From contig CBDUQP010000167.1 in the NCBI GenBank assembly GCA_965369385.1, forward strand, positions 1 to 6,588: a stretch of DNA of 6,588 nt. Reading direction: 5' to 3'. Source of the DNA: CBDUQP01 sp965369385. Its GTDB lineage: Bacteria > Planctomycetota > Phycisphaerae > SM23-33. This document shows, in pieces, positions 1 to 6,016 of the stretch. Positions within the stretch are counted from its first letter, which is position 1, and each line of letters begins with the position of its first letter. The notes beneath the pieces were generated by a model. The model made no database searches. It saw nothing but the letters and a program-made list of their open reading frames with translations, and was not told the origin of the DNA. Both the position numbers and the translations under genes were made by a program.

Positions 1-525
1 ATGGGTTTCGCTCCGCGGTTTGATTCCGCCAACGGAAAGCTGCAGGGCACCTATCGCGTGGGTATGTGGTATCACCCGTATCCGATTACGAAGTATGACG
101 GTAGCGGAACGCAGCGCGACACGATCGGTGTGTACACGAGTTGCGATCAGGTTATCTGGAAGGAAAACGCAGACGAAGACGATTCCCAGGGACTCGGTGC
201 CTTCTTCCGGTATGGTCTCAGCGATGCTGACCTCGAAGCTGGTGAGATCAAGGCGTTCTATTCCGCTGGTGTCCAGTACCAGGGTGCAATTCCCGGCCGC
301 GATGATGACGTTGTTGGCTTGGGCTTCGCCTTGGGGCAGCTCAGCAAACAGTCCGGACATACGGCTTCCAACGAGACCGTGATCGAAGGTTATTACAACA
401 TTCAGGTTACACCGTGGTTGACCGTTACTCCTTCTCTGCAGGTTATCTTCAATCCTGGCGGCGAGAACACCGGCGGCGTTCATGATGCTGTGGTGGCTGG
501 CGTCAGAATGCAGTGGACTTTCTAA
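1..525 (+). CDS. OprB-family carbohydrate porin, C-terminal part (5' end outside window)
   Basis: This is the C-terminal 174 residues of an outer-membrane beta-barrel that resembles the carbohydrate-selective porin OprB family, which lets sugars diffuse into the periplasm. The visible part is a run of amphipathic, aromatic-rich strands, for example about 15-28 (GTYRVGMWYHPYP), 64-73, 83-95, 103-112 and 126-150. Acidic or glycine-rich turns separate them. The stretch VIEGYYNIQVTPWLTVTPSL followed by NPGG (about 127-154) is the most family-like part. The protein ends in W-T-F; a C-terminal phenylalanine is the usual signal for outer-membrane barrel assembly. OprB proteins are typically 400-450 residues, so the codon at position 1 is probably an internal methionine and most of the gene, including any signal peptide, lies upstream. 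The stop is TAA at 523-525. It converges on the kinase gene downstream. Family assignment is from recalled motifs; substrate is unknown. Confidence 0.8.
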   Translation: MGFAPRFDSANGKLQGTYRVGMWYHPYPITKYDGSGTQRDTIGVYTSCDQVIWKENADEDDSQGLGAFFRYGLSDADLEAGEIKAFYSAGVQYQGAIPGRDDDVVGLGFALGQLSKQSGHTASNETVIEGYYNIQVTPWLTVTPSLQVIFNPGGENTGGVHDAVVAGVRMQWTF

Positions 526-596
526 GAAGTCAGGTTGAGTTCTTCGGATTGCCTGCTGAACCGTATTCGAAGGTCGTGTCGTGAGTAATGCATAAC

Positions 597-631
597 AAGA
601 GGGAGACGTCGCAGTTTGGCGTCTCCCTCTT
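597..631. terminator. Bidirectional hairpin terminator between convergent genes
   Basis: A perfect 12-bp stem pairs 597-608 (AAGAGGGAGACG) with 620-631 (CGTCTCCCTCTT) around an 11-nt loop. The arms begin with A and end with T on both strands, so the structure reads as an intrinsic terminator in either direction. It starts about 70 bp past the porin stop and about 50 bp past the kinase stop, as expected for a terminator shared by convergent genes. The T-tract beyond the stem is short. Confidence 0.8.
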
Positions 632-683
632 TGTGTGCGCGGTGTGCGCTATTCTCAGTCGGCGTGGCCGTGGCGATGCGGGA

Positions 684-2804
684 TCACTCGCAGGATGCTT
701 CGGGGAAGCTTATGTCGAATACGGCTCCATCGGTATTTGTCATATTCAGTGTGCCGCCAAGCTGGTCGGTCATTAGTGCTACGAGTCGCAGTCCCATTGA
801 AGTGCATTGGTCTATGTCCAGCCCCTCGGGCAGGCCCGGGCCATCATCTGCCACCGACAGAACGTGCCGCTTGTCGGCGCAAGCGATTTGCACCACCAGC
901 TTTCCCTGGTTCCTGTCCTTGTAGGCATACTTAAATGCATTTGACACCAGTTCATTGATTATCAGCCCGCATGGGATTGCCGTATCGATATCGAAAACAA
1001 TACCGCTGACATCCACGTCTATTCCGCATCCCTCGACGCCGTACCCCGCCTGCAGGTAATCCACAAGATCCTTCACATAGGATTCCATATTGATACCGTT
1101 CACATCCCATGATCCGTAGAGATGTTCGTGGACCCTGGCCATGAAGAATACGCGGTTGCGGGATTCCAGCAATGCTTCGCGTGCCGTCTCGTCTTTTACG
1201 CATGAAGACTGGATCGTCAGCAGGCTTGAGATGATCTGGAGGTTGTTCTTGACCCGGTGGTGGATCTCTCGCAGGAGGGCATCTTTTTCTTCGAGGTTTT
1301 TCTCAATCTCCTCCTGGTATTTCTTCATATGCGTAATGTTTGCAATACAGCCTTCCAGAGCGACGGGTTTGCCGTTGGTATCGAAGGCGATATTGTTTGT
1401 TTGCATAAGCCACCGCTCGTTTCCGTCAGGATCGATGATCTTGTATTCGAATCGCGGCTTGAGGTATCCTTTCATGATTTGCCCGAAGGCGTCATCGAAT
1501 ACTTCGTAGAAATCGGGATGAAGGATTGTGCGGATGAACATTGGGGTTTCGAGAAAAGGTTTAGCGTCATAACCGAAAACCGTCGAAACGGCAGGGCTTA
1601 CAAATGTGCATTTCATCGTTTCAAGTGACATTCGGAACACAACTTCGTTAATTCGATTAAGCAGACCGCTGAGACGTTCCTGGCTTTCGCATAGCGCTTG
1701 TTCGGCTTGTTTGCGTTTGGTAATGTCGCGGACAAAGGCGCAGTTGTATTCCTTGTCCTCAAAGCGAACATAGTTGCCAGCTATATCCACTGGAAACGTA
1801 CTGCCGTCTTTTCGGCGAAATACGGATTCCATGTTCGCCGATTTCTTCTCGCAGAATCCGTCCCATGAGTCTGCCCAGTCTTCCGGCTTCATTGTTTCGT
1901 CTATGTCGAATACCGTCAAGTTCAGCAGTTCTTCGCTTGTGTACCCAAGTGAGTGGCAGGTAGCCTCATTGACATAGACGAGACGAGCGCTACTGTCTAG
2001 CCAGATTGCCGAGTCTGAGCAGTGGTCCACAGAGAATTGTGTGAGACGAAGCGCTTCAGCAGTTTGGGTCCTTTTGGTTATGTCACGAACAAAAATGCAG
2101 TTGTACTCTCTCCCATTGAAGCAGAACATGTTCGCCATTATCTCAACGGGAAACAGTTCGCCATTCTTCCTGCGATGGGTGGATTCAATGGTGAATGATC
2201 CACGTTGTTGCCCAATAATCCATCGTTCCCGCCAGGTGTCTTCTTGAAAGTTCGGATCGAAATCATGCACCTTTAGACCGAGAAGTTCCTCGCGACTGTA
2301 GCCCAGCGAGTCGCACGCGGCCTGGTTTACATGGATGATGCTCGCGTCCGGAGTTATCCAGAAAGCCGCATCCGTGGCATACTCTATAGTCAGGTTGGAA
2401 AGATACAATGCCGTGTCTTTCTGCTTGTCTTTGGTAATGTCTCGGACAATCATCACTGCCTCGTCCGGCCCGCAGCAGATAATTTGGCCTTCATAGGTGA
2501 CGGTTGTATTGTGTTCTATCAGATCATATTCAATCGTCTCGTGCTGGCCGGAAGCAAATGCCCTCTCGATCGCAGCGATCACTGGGGATGCCACAGTGCC
2601 TGGAAGAACGTCGCTGAAGCTCTTGCCCTGGAAGTCTGCCGGGGGGAGGTAGGGGGCGAGGCCCTCTGCCGGCTTGAATCCCGTTAGTATGCCCGTTCGC
2701 GTGGTGTGGAAGACCATGTAGGGAATGGCATCGATGATGGCCTTGTGCCAGTGTGCTCCTTCGCCACCGTGCGATTGCGGGATATCGTTGTTATGTTCAG
2801 ACAT
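684..2804 (-). CDS. Soluble multi-PAS sensor histidine kinase (HisKA_2 type)
   Basis: A 706-residue sensor kinase that autophosphorylates a histidine with ATP and passes the phosphate to a response regulator. Domains in order: four PAS domains at about 22-124, 137-244, 257-364 and 376-494, a short helical linker, a HisKA_2 dimerisation domain at about 508-585, and an HATPase domain at about 600-702. The phosphoacceptor motif is REIHHRVKNNLQ (512-523); by analogy with HWE kinases the acceptor is probably H516, just before Arg. The N box is NELVSNAFK (N617, N622), the G1 box is DDGPGLP (653-659) and the G2 box is SMGLRL (669-674). All look intact. No signal peptide or membrane segment is visible, so it is probably cytoplasmic. 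The ligand is unknown: I see no flavin-LOV cysteine motif and no obvious haem signature. ATG at 2804 was chosen over an in-frame GTG at 2864 because GAAGGG lies 5 nt before it. No response regulator is in the window, so it is an orphan here. Confidence 0.93.
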   Translation of the reverse strand: MSEHNNDIPQSHGGEGAHWHKAIIDAIPYMVFHTTRTGILTGFKPAEGLAPYLPPADFQGKSFSDVLPGTVASPVIAAIERAFASGQHETIEYDLIEHNTTVTYEGQIICCGPDEAVMIVRDITKDKQKDTALYLSNLTIEYATDAAFWITPDASIIHVNQAACDSLGYSREELLGLKVHDFDPNFQEDTWRERWIIGQQRGSFTIESTHRRKNGELFPVEIMANMFCFNGREYNCIFVRDITKRTQTAEALRLTQFSVDHCSDSAIWLDSSARLVYVNEATCHSLGYTSEELLNLTVFDIDETMKPEDWADSWDGFCEKKSANMESVFRRKDGSTFPVDIAGNYVRFEDKEYNCAFVRDITKRKQAEQALCESQERLSGLLNRINEVVFRMSLETMKCTFVSPAVSTVFGYDAKPFLETPMFIRTILHPDFYEVFDDAFGQIMKGYLKPRFEYKIIDPDGNERWLMQTNNIAFDTNGKPVALEGCIANITHMKKYQEEIEKNLEEKDALLREIHHRVKNNLQIISSLLTIQSSCVKDETAREALLESRNRVFFMARVHEHLYGSWDVNGINMESYVKDLVDYLQAGYGVEGCGIDVDVSGIVFDIDTAIPCGLIINELVSNAFKYAYKDRNQGKLVVQIACADKRHVLSVADDGPGLPEGLDIDQCTSMGLRLVALMTDQLGGTLNMTNTDGAVFDISFPEASCE
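1701..2402 (-). repeat. Tandem duplicated PAS-domain coding units inside the kinase
   Basis: PAS2 (about 2061-2402) and PAS3 (about 1701-2042) are close paralogues that remain similar at DNA level. Both contain a CxSLGYxxEELL segment, an F/HRRK-G-FPV segment, and YNC-FVRDITKR at the end. On the + strand the shared stretches begin GGTWATGTC and CAGTTGTA. PAS1 ends with the related IVRDITK, but its body is much more diverged. This suggests internal duplication of one PAS unit within this gene or an ancestor. Confidence 0.75.
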
Positions 2805-2809
2805 GTGCA

Positions 2810-2815
2810 CCCTTC
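2810..2815 (-). promoter_or_regulatory. Ribosome binding site deciding the kinase start
   Basis: On the minus strand GAAGGG stands 5 nt before the ATG at 2804-2802. The upstream in-frame GTG at 2864 has no comparable purine tract, so the shorter 706-residue product is preferred. Confidence 0.7.
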
Positions 2816-3206
2816 TTTCGCTCCCAGCGTTCACGCCGACCTGAGTCCCATCGCCACCAGCCACGATCTTAGGCGAATCCCGCCATCCAGAACAGAGTAA
2901 ATTGCCCCGCTGACCACTTCATGACCTGCCCCTGCCGCCGGTTTTCTCGACAAGCCGAACCCGGTTCACCCGGCCTTGCATCATGCCCAATACGCAACCG
3001 AGAGCAAATTGGCGCCGGCTCGCCAGAGGGTGTTGCATAGGTAGATACTGCAAACTGTTGCGTCTCAAAGATGGATAAGTGCTTATTTTGCAGAATTGTA
3101 GCATAGCACGCCATGCGCGAATATGTCGCCGGGAACGCAATATCTGCAACACTTTGCCAATGTTGTTTACCAAGCCAAAATCGGCCGCACGATAACCAGC
3201 GTCTCT

Positions 3207-3232
3207 GGTCAGCATGTTAGTATATGACTGCG
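3207..3232 (+). repeat. Dispersed intergenic element, copy 1
   Basis: This 26-bp copy begins GGTCAGCATGTTAGTATATG and ends ACTGCG. It matches copy 2 (4930-4955) at 24 of 26 positions and copy 3 (6165-6184) at 18 of the 20 core positions. It contains CATG and TATG exactly 10 bp apart, and GTCA and TGAC arms in inverted orientation with 13 bp between them. It lies 239 bp upstream of the UroD-like start, in the same orientation. Function unknown; it could be a binding site or part of a dispersed repeat. Confidence 0.75.
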
Positions 3233-3366
3233 AGCATCGCGTGCGACGAGCCGCGGCGCCAGCAGCACAATCATCCCCGCTTGCTGCCGGCCATCGCCCA
3301 CGGTAGGATTGTCGGCATGTCTCAAGGATGAAGAGTCGGATTGCGGAGTGGGGCAATTGCAGCCGG

Positions 3367-3397
3367 GTGCTGGACAGCACTTGTGCGTTCTGATAAA
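3367..3397 (+). promoter_or_regulatory. Palindrome and possible weak promoter upstream of UroD-like gene
   Basis: At 3367-3380 GTGCTG-GA-CAGCAC is a perfect inverted repeat with a 2-nt centre, the size of a dimeric repressor site. It overlaps TGGACA (3371-3376), a 5/6 match to a -35 box. GATAAA (3392-3397) follows at 15 bp and GATAAT (3398-3403) at 21 bp. Neither spacing is ideal, so the promoter is tentative while the palindrome itself is plain. Confidence 0.35.
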
Positions 3398-3459
3398 GAT
3401 AATGGTGCCCTTAACAGGTTGGATGCCCGCTCCAGTTGGAGTTCTGCCCGGCCGCAAAT

Positions 3460-3463
3460 GGAG
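3460..3463 (+). promoter_or_regulatory. Ribosome binding site deciding the UroD-like start
   Basis: GGAG at 3460-3463 stands 8 nt before the ATG at 3472. The reading frame remains open upstream to a TTG at 3436, which lacks such a site, so the ATG is preferred. Confidence 0.7.
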
Positions 3464-3471
3464 ACAATGAT

Positions 3472-4680
3472 ATGCAGGATTGTGATCTTAGTGTTGTGAA
3501 GGCCTTGGTAGCCGATGCGGTGGATGTTGAGCGTCGCGGGGTGGGTCTCCGTCGGCAGCACATGGTGTGCGAGGGCAAGTCTCCTGACTATGCGCCTCTG
3601 TGCCTTGGTCATGTTCAGCGGTTCGTCGGCGACAGTGGGGAAGATCGTACCTTCAAACGTGGTGAGCACTGGCTGTCAGGCGGCGCGGCCGTCCCTGAGC
3701 TGGCCCAATATCCTCACTTTCCTCCCGCTGCACAAGTGGCATCTCCCGATGTGATGCTCTACGAAGCTTTGTGGGATATCCTGAGTTGGGCTCGCTCCGA
3801 AAGTGACGCTCAGCTCACCGTGCGGCCGGCGATGCTCTGCGTGCTGCTGACCATTTTCGGCACAGAGTTCACAATGGGCGACAATGGCGCTGGTGCCATT
3901 ACCAAGACCGTCACCCTGCGTGAGGCCCTGGACGTGGATCTTGACGATCTCGAGGCAATCCCCGATGTTCAGCGTGCGTTGGAGTTCATTGAGTTCTTCA
4001 TGGCCAATGTGCCCGAGGGAGTCTCGGTGTGCTGCCCAATGGGAATCGGGCCGCTCACGCTGGTCGACAGCATTCTCGGTACCGATGTATGGATGACATT
4101 TTATGACGAGCCTGACGGCATCAGGGAGCTTATCGAGAAGGCAACCGATGCGACCATTCGATTGGTGGAGCTTTTCAAGAAGGCACTGGGCGAACCGATA
4201 GACAGCACATACATTGGTCCTGTCCACTTTCTGAATTGCGGTATCAAGATCGGTAGTGACAGTATGGTCATGATGGCGCCTGACATGTTCGAAGATTTCG
4301 TGAAGCCGTCGATGGCAAAGCTGCTGTCGCATTTCGGCGGCGGATATCATCATTCGTGCGGATTGTTCCCGGAGCACATGAAGATCCTGCTGGATACGCC
4401 CGGCCACAGTTTCATCAACCTCGGGCAGCCGGAACTCTGGGACATGGGCGAGGTGATCGGTCAGATGTCCGATGCGGGCGTGCGATACTACGGCTATTGG
4501 AATCGTTGTGAGGGCGAGTCGCTGGAATCATATCTCAGGAGAGGTGCCGAGCTGGTTGGCCCCCAAAGAAACCGCGCCATTCTATATGCCTACGGCGAAG
4601 GCAAGGAGCCGTGGGCCGACCCTCGCGAGATAATGAATATGTGGCACGCACTCCAAGACGAAATATACCCAGCCGGGTAG
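3472..4680 (+). CDS. Uroporphyrinogen decarboxylase (UroD/MtaA) superfamily protein
   Basis: A 402-residue soluble protein of the UroD superfamily, a TIM-barrel fold shared by haem-pathway HemE and cobamide-dependent methyltransferases such as MtaA/MtbA. Family-like segments are EGKSPDYAPLCLG (34-46), GSDSMVMMAPDMFEDFVKPS (261-280) and GGYHHSCG (290-297). The His-x-Cys at H294/C296 and the later C346 (NRCEG) match the His-x-Cys...Cys zinc-ligand pattern of the methyltransferase branch. The substrate-binding N-terminal RQAGRY-type motif of true HemE is absent, so a haem role is unlikely. I infer a zinc-dependent methyl transfer or related demethylation, but the substrate cannot be read from sequence. 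No corrinoid-binding protein, reactivase or partner methyltransferase is encoded nearby. The gene stands alone, divergent from the kinase and followed by its own terminator. ATG at 3472 is chosen on its GGAG ribosome binding site. Confidence 0.85.
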   Translation: MQDCDLSVVKALVADAVDVERRGVGLRRQHMVCEGKSPDYAPLCLGHVQRFVGDSGEDRTFKRGEHWLSGGAAVPELAQYPHFPPAAQVASPDVMLYEALWDILSWARSESDAQLTVRPAMLCVLLTIFGTEFTMGDNGAGAITKTVTLREALDVDLDDLEAIPDVQRALEFIEFFMANVPEGVSVCCPMGIGPLTLVDSILGTDVWMTFYDEPDGIRELIEKATDATIRLVELFKKALGEPIDSTYIGPVHFLNCGIKIGSDSMVMMAPDMFEDFVKPSMAKLLSHFGGGYHHSCGLFPEHMKILLDTPGHSFINLGQPELWDMGEVIGQMSDAGVRYYGYWNRCEGESLESYLRRGAELVGPQRNRAILYAYGEGKEPWADPREIMNMWHALQDEIYPAG

Positions 4681-4703
4681 CATACCGCGTATTGCGAGAT
4701 CGG

Positions 4704-4749
4704 AAAAAGGTGCAAAATGTTACAGAGTTTTTGTTTTTTGCGCCTTTTT
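4704..4749 (+). terminator. Intrinsic terminator after the UroD-like gene
   Basis: A 14-bp stem pairs 4704-4717 (AAAAAGGTGCAAAA) with 4736-4749 (TTTTGCGCCTTTTT), with one G-T pair, around an 18-nt loop. The 3' arm ends in a run of five T. The A-rich 5' arm also gives a T-run on the other strand, so it may act both ways. It begins 24 bp after the stop codon. Confidence 0.85.
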
Positions 4750-4826
4750 GCCAACTCGCTATGCGGCTGCTATTGGAGATGTTAGGCTCAGAACCGGGCC
4801 GAACTGCCGCCGGGTGTGTAACATTT
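4715..4826. repeat. 10-bp inverted repeat spanning the terminator loop
   Basis: AAATGTTACA at 4715-4724 is the exact reverse complement of TGTAACATTT at 4817-4826. The left arm overlaps the terminator 5' arm and loop, so pairing of the two arms would compete with the terminator stem. It may be chance. Confidence 0.4.
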
Positions 4827-4929
4827 ACGTACAGCACGCAAAACGCGGCGTTATTGAGAGTTTGTTGCGCACCTGAAGCCGAAAAATGTCGAAAACTGGC
4901 CGACTTCCTGCATCAAAACCTGCCTCCCC

Positions 4930-4955
4930 GGTCAGTATGTTAATATATGACTGCG
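4930..4955 (+). repeat. Dispersed intergenic element, copy 2
   Basis: This copy begins GGTCAGTATGTTAATATATG and ends ACTGCG, differing from copy 1 at only two positions, both transitions. TATG recurs at 4936-4939 and 4946-4949, exactly 10 bp apart. No plus-strand gene follows; the next feature downstream is the foldable block that starts about 64 bp later. Confidence 0.75.
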
Positions 4956-5018
4956 CCTTGTGCACTTACGATGTGAATTCGCGCTGACGTTGGGAAAGAG
5001 CGGGACGGTTACTAATGT

Positions 5019-5165
5019 ATTCGTCGGGTGGTTTGGTGTCTGATACGCGAAAAGGCGGTACAGGCATCCCGATGTACATCGGGACTTCGCCTTCGGCTTC
5101 GCTTCTTGAGTTCACCCGCCGGGGCGGGCCAGTCCCGCGTTTTCGCTCGAACATTCGTCGGGTGG
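5019..5165. repeat. Foldable repeat-like block bounded by 13-bp direct repeats
   Basis: ATTCGTCGGGTGG occurs at 5019-5031 and 5153-5165 as an exact direct repeat, 134 bp apart. Between them lies an outer stem of 5047-5058 (GCGAAAAGGCGG) with 5135-5146 (CCGCGTTTTCGC), one mismatch in 12. Inside is a perfect 18-bp palindrome (5067-5084), then hexamer-like TTCGCC/TTCGGC/TTCGCT (5087-5103 region). CGGGACT at 5080-5086 can also pair with AGTCCCG at 5131-5137, which would exclude both the palindrome hairpin and part of the outer stem. This may be a REP/BIME- or MITE-like element or a structured RNA; no family was recognised. Confidence 0.5.
5067..5084. repeat. Perfect 18-bp palindrome
   Basis: TCCCGATGTACATCGGGA is identical to its reverse complement. 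As DNA it could bind a dimeric protein; as RNA it would form a short stem with a very tight loop, or an intermolecular duplex. It is the apex of the foldable block around it. Confidence 0.8.
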
Positions 5166-5269
5166 CGGACGGCATGGCAACACGCACCGCAGGGGTCGCC
5201 ATGGTTATGGATCGCAACTGACGCCAGGGCCGGTGAATCGCGCGATGTGAACGCTCGCAGGATTGGCCG

Positions 5270-5296
5270 GGCCTGTCAGGCCTGTTTGGCCTGTTT
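5270..5296. repeat. Three 9-bp tandem repeats at the 3' end of the 158-residue gene
   Basis: The + strand reads GGCCTGTCA, GGCCTGTTT, GGCCTGTTT. In the minus-strand gene this encodes KQA-KQA followed by the stop. The stop-codon unit (TGACAGGCC) differs from the coding unit (AAACAGGCC) at two of nine positions, so the stop lies inside a third repeat copy. Confidence 0.8.
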
Positions 5297-5752
5297 GTAG
5301 AACCCGTTGCCGATGTAACGCAGCTTGCCTTGGCGGACCAGCTCCTGCCAGACCGAATCCGGCCATCCGGCCGGTGGAACCATGGCGTCCAAACCGTCGG
5401 AGTGGCCCTTTGTCAGCTGGCTTCGGCCGAGAGTAGACTCTTCGTCAAGCATCGTCAGCTTCAGCCGTTTTCGAAACGCCTGAAGGGCTCGCTTGCAATC
5501 TGTCTGGCTGGGGACGTCCATATCCGCAGGCTCCTGGGAGTCCGAACCGCGAAGCTGTTCGATCAGCTTGGCAAGCTCGTCCATGTCCCGCATACCTACT
5601 ACATGCGTAACGCGAGGGGAGGGCAGATCGGTTTTCTGAAGCAGCTTGAAGACTTGTTTCCATTCAACGCTAGCGCGGCGAGGGTCGCTATAGCCAGCGA
5701 TAGCTACCTTCAGCTCATCGAGTTCAGCCATCAATGCAGGGTCACTGGTCAT
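5276..5752 (-). CDS. Conserved-type hypothetical protein, 158 residues
   Basis: I cannot assign a function. The protein is soluble, with no signal peptide or membrane segment. The N-terminal part (about 1-70) looks helical, with WKQVFKLLQK (31-40) and a VVGMRDMDELAKLIEQL segment (51-67). An acidic, polar linker follows (about 70-84). The C-terminal part (about 85-152) has a basic helix CKRALQAFRKRLKLT (86-100), then LDEESTLG, and ends with WPDSVWQELVRQGKLRYIGNGFYK (130-153). This C-terminal pattern resembles uncharacterised proteins I recall from planctomycete-type genomes; that is from memory and unverified. The basic helix and final small-domain shape could suit nucleic-acid or protein binding, but nothing is diagnostic. 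The last residues are a KQA repeat made by 9-bp DNA repeats. ATG at 5752 is supported by GGAAGGA 9 nt upstream. It converges on the UroD-like gene. Confidence 0.75.
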   Translation of the reverse strand: MTSDPALMAELDELKVAIAGYSDPRRASVEWKQVFKLLQKTDLPSPRVTHVVGMRDMDELAKLIEQLRGSDSQEPADMDVPSQTDCKRALQAFRKRLKLTMLDEESTLGRSQLTKGHSDGLDAMVPPAGWPDSVWQELVRQGKLRYIGNGFYKQAKQA

Positions 5753-5761
5753 CTACGCGTT

Positions 5762-5768
5762 TCCTTCC
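5762..5768 (-). promoter_or_regulatory. Ribosome binding site of the 158-residue gene
   Basis: On the minus strand GGAAGGA lies 9 nt before the ATG at 5752. An alternative internal methionine (residue 8) has no such site. This also favours the minus-strand gene over the longer antisense frame on the + strand. Confidence 0.7.
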
Positions 5769-5836
5769 GAAAATTACTCTGTCTATCGAGGGACGCCTTG
5801 CTCATTCGTGGCATCCCTTTCTCTGTACATCATCGT

Positions 5837-5858
5837 ACCCCCGCGACACCCCCGCGAC
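5837..5858. repeat. 11-bp tandem repeat upstream of the 158-residue gene
   Basis: ACCCCCGCGAC occurs twice back to back (5837-5847, 5848-5858). It lies 85-106 bp upstream of the start of the leftward gene, about one helical turn per unit, so it could be a tandem protein-binding site in its promoter. It could equally be a simple duplication. Confidence 0.6.
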
Positions 5859-6016
5859 AAGCATCTGACATGTTGTTGAATATTCCCAGACCTGGTTACT
5901 GAATGAGTAAGGCGTCACACGATAGCTTGACAACTACGACCCTCTCACAGTGAATCACCCACCATCGTCCAAAAACAGCACACTTGCATTCAAACACTCA
6001 AAATAGTGCAATATAG

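Larger units (their letters stand above)
2805..3471. other. 667-bp intergenic region between divergent genes
   Basis: No convincing gene lies here. Several short minus-strand reading frames cross it, but none has a good ribosome binding site, recognisable motifs or plausible composition. It must carry the promoters of both the kinase (leftward) and the UroD-like gene (rightward). What I can see is the kinase ribosome binding site at 2810-2815, one copy of the dispersed 26-bp element at 3207-3232, a palindrome at 3367-3380 and the UroD-like ribosome binding site at 3460-3463. I could not identify a clear sigma-70 promoter for the kinase; TACAAT on the minus strand near 3100 lacks a convincing -35 partner. 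Confidence 0.6.
4681..5275. other. 595-bp intergenic region between convergent genes
   Basis: I see no gene here. Several overlapping reading frames on both strands of 4966-5300 are explained by GC-rich, palindromic sequence rather than coding. The region holds the UroD-like terminator (4704-4749), a 10-bp inverted repeat (4715/4817), copy 2 of the dispersed element (4930-4955) and the foldable block at 5019-5165. A gap this long between convergent genes is more than terminators need, so it may hold an untranslated RNA or repeat element. Confidence 0.6.

Noticed and set aside
2805..2864. Kinase start at the upstream GTG (2864)
   Set aside because: No ribosome binding site there, and the 20 extra residues carry no domain; ATG at 2804 has GAAGGG at good spacing.
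2919..3380. 153-codon minus-strand frame and shorter overlapping ones upstream of the kinase
   Set aside because: Cysteine/arginine-rich, motif-free translations without ribosome binding sites, running across the dispersed element; treated as intergenic.
3436..3471. UroD-like start at the upstream TTG (3436)
   Set aside because: No ribosome binding site; ATG at 3472 has GGAG 8 nt upstream.
3676..4407. 243-codon minus-strand open frame
   Set aside because: It is antisense to the well-supported UroD-like gene, has no recognisable motif and is explained by codon bias of the sense strand.
3472..4680. Annotation as HemE (haem-pathway uroporphyrinogen decarboxylase)
   Set aside because: The N-terminal RQAGRY-type motif is absent and methyltransferase-type His-x-Cys...Cys residues are present.
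4966..5300. Overlapping short frames on both strands
   Set aside because: They arise from the GC-rich palindromic block at 5019-5165. Open frames on both strands and in several phases point to composition, not coding.
5330..5902. 190-codon plus-strand open frame
   Set aside because: It overlaps the 158-residue gene in antisense. The minus-strand frame has a good ribosome binding site and a coherent domain-like sequence; this one has neither.
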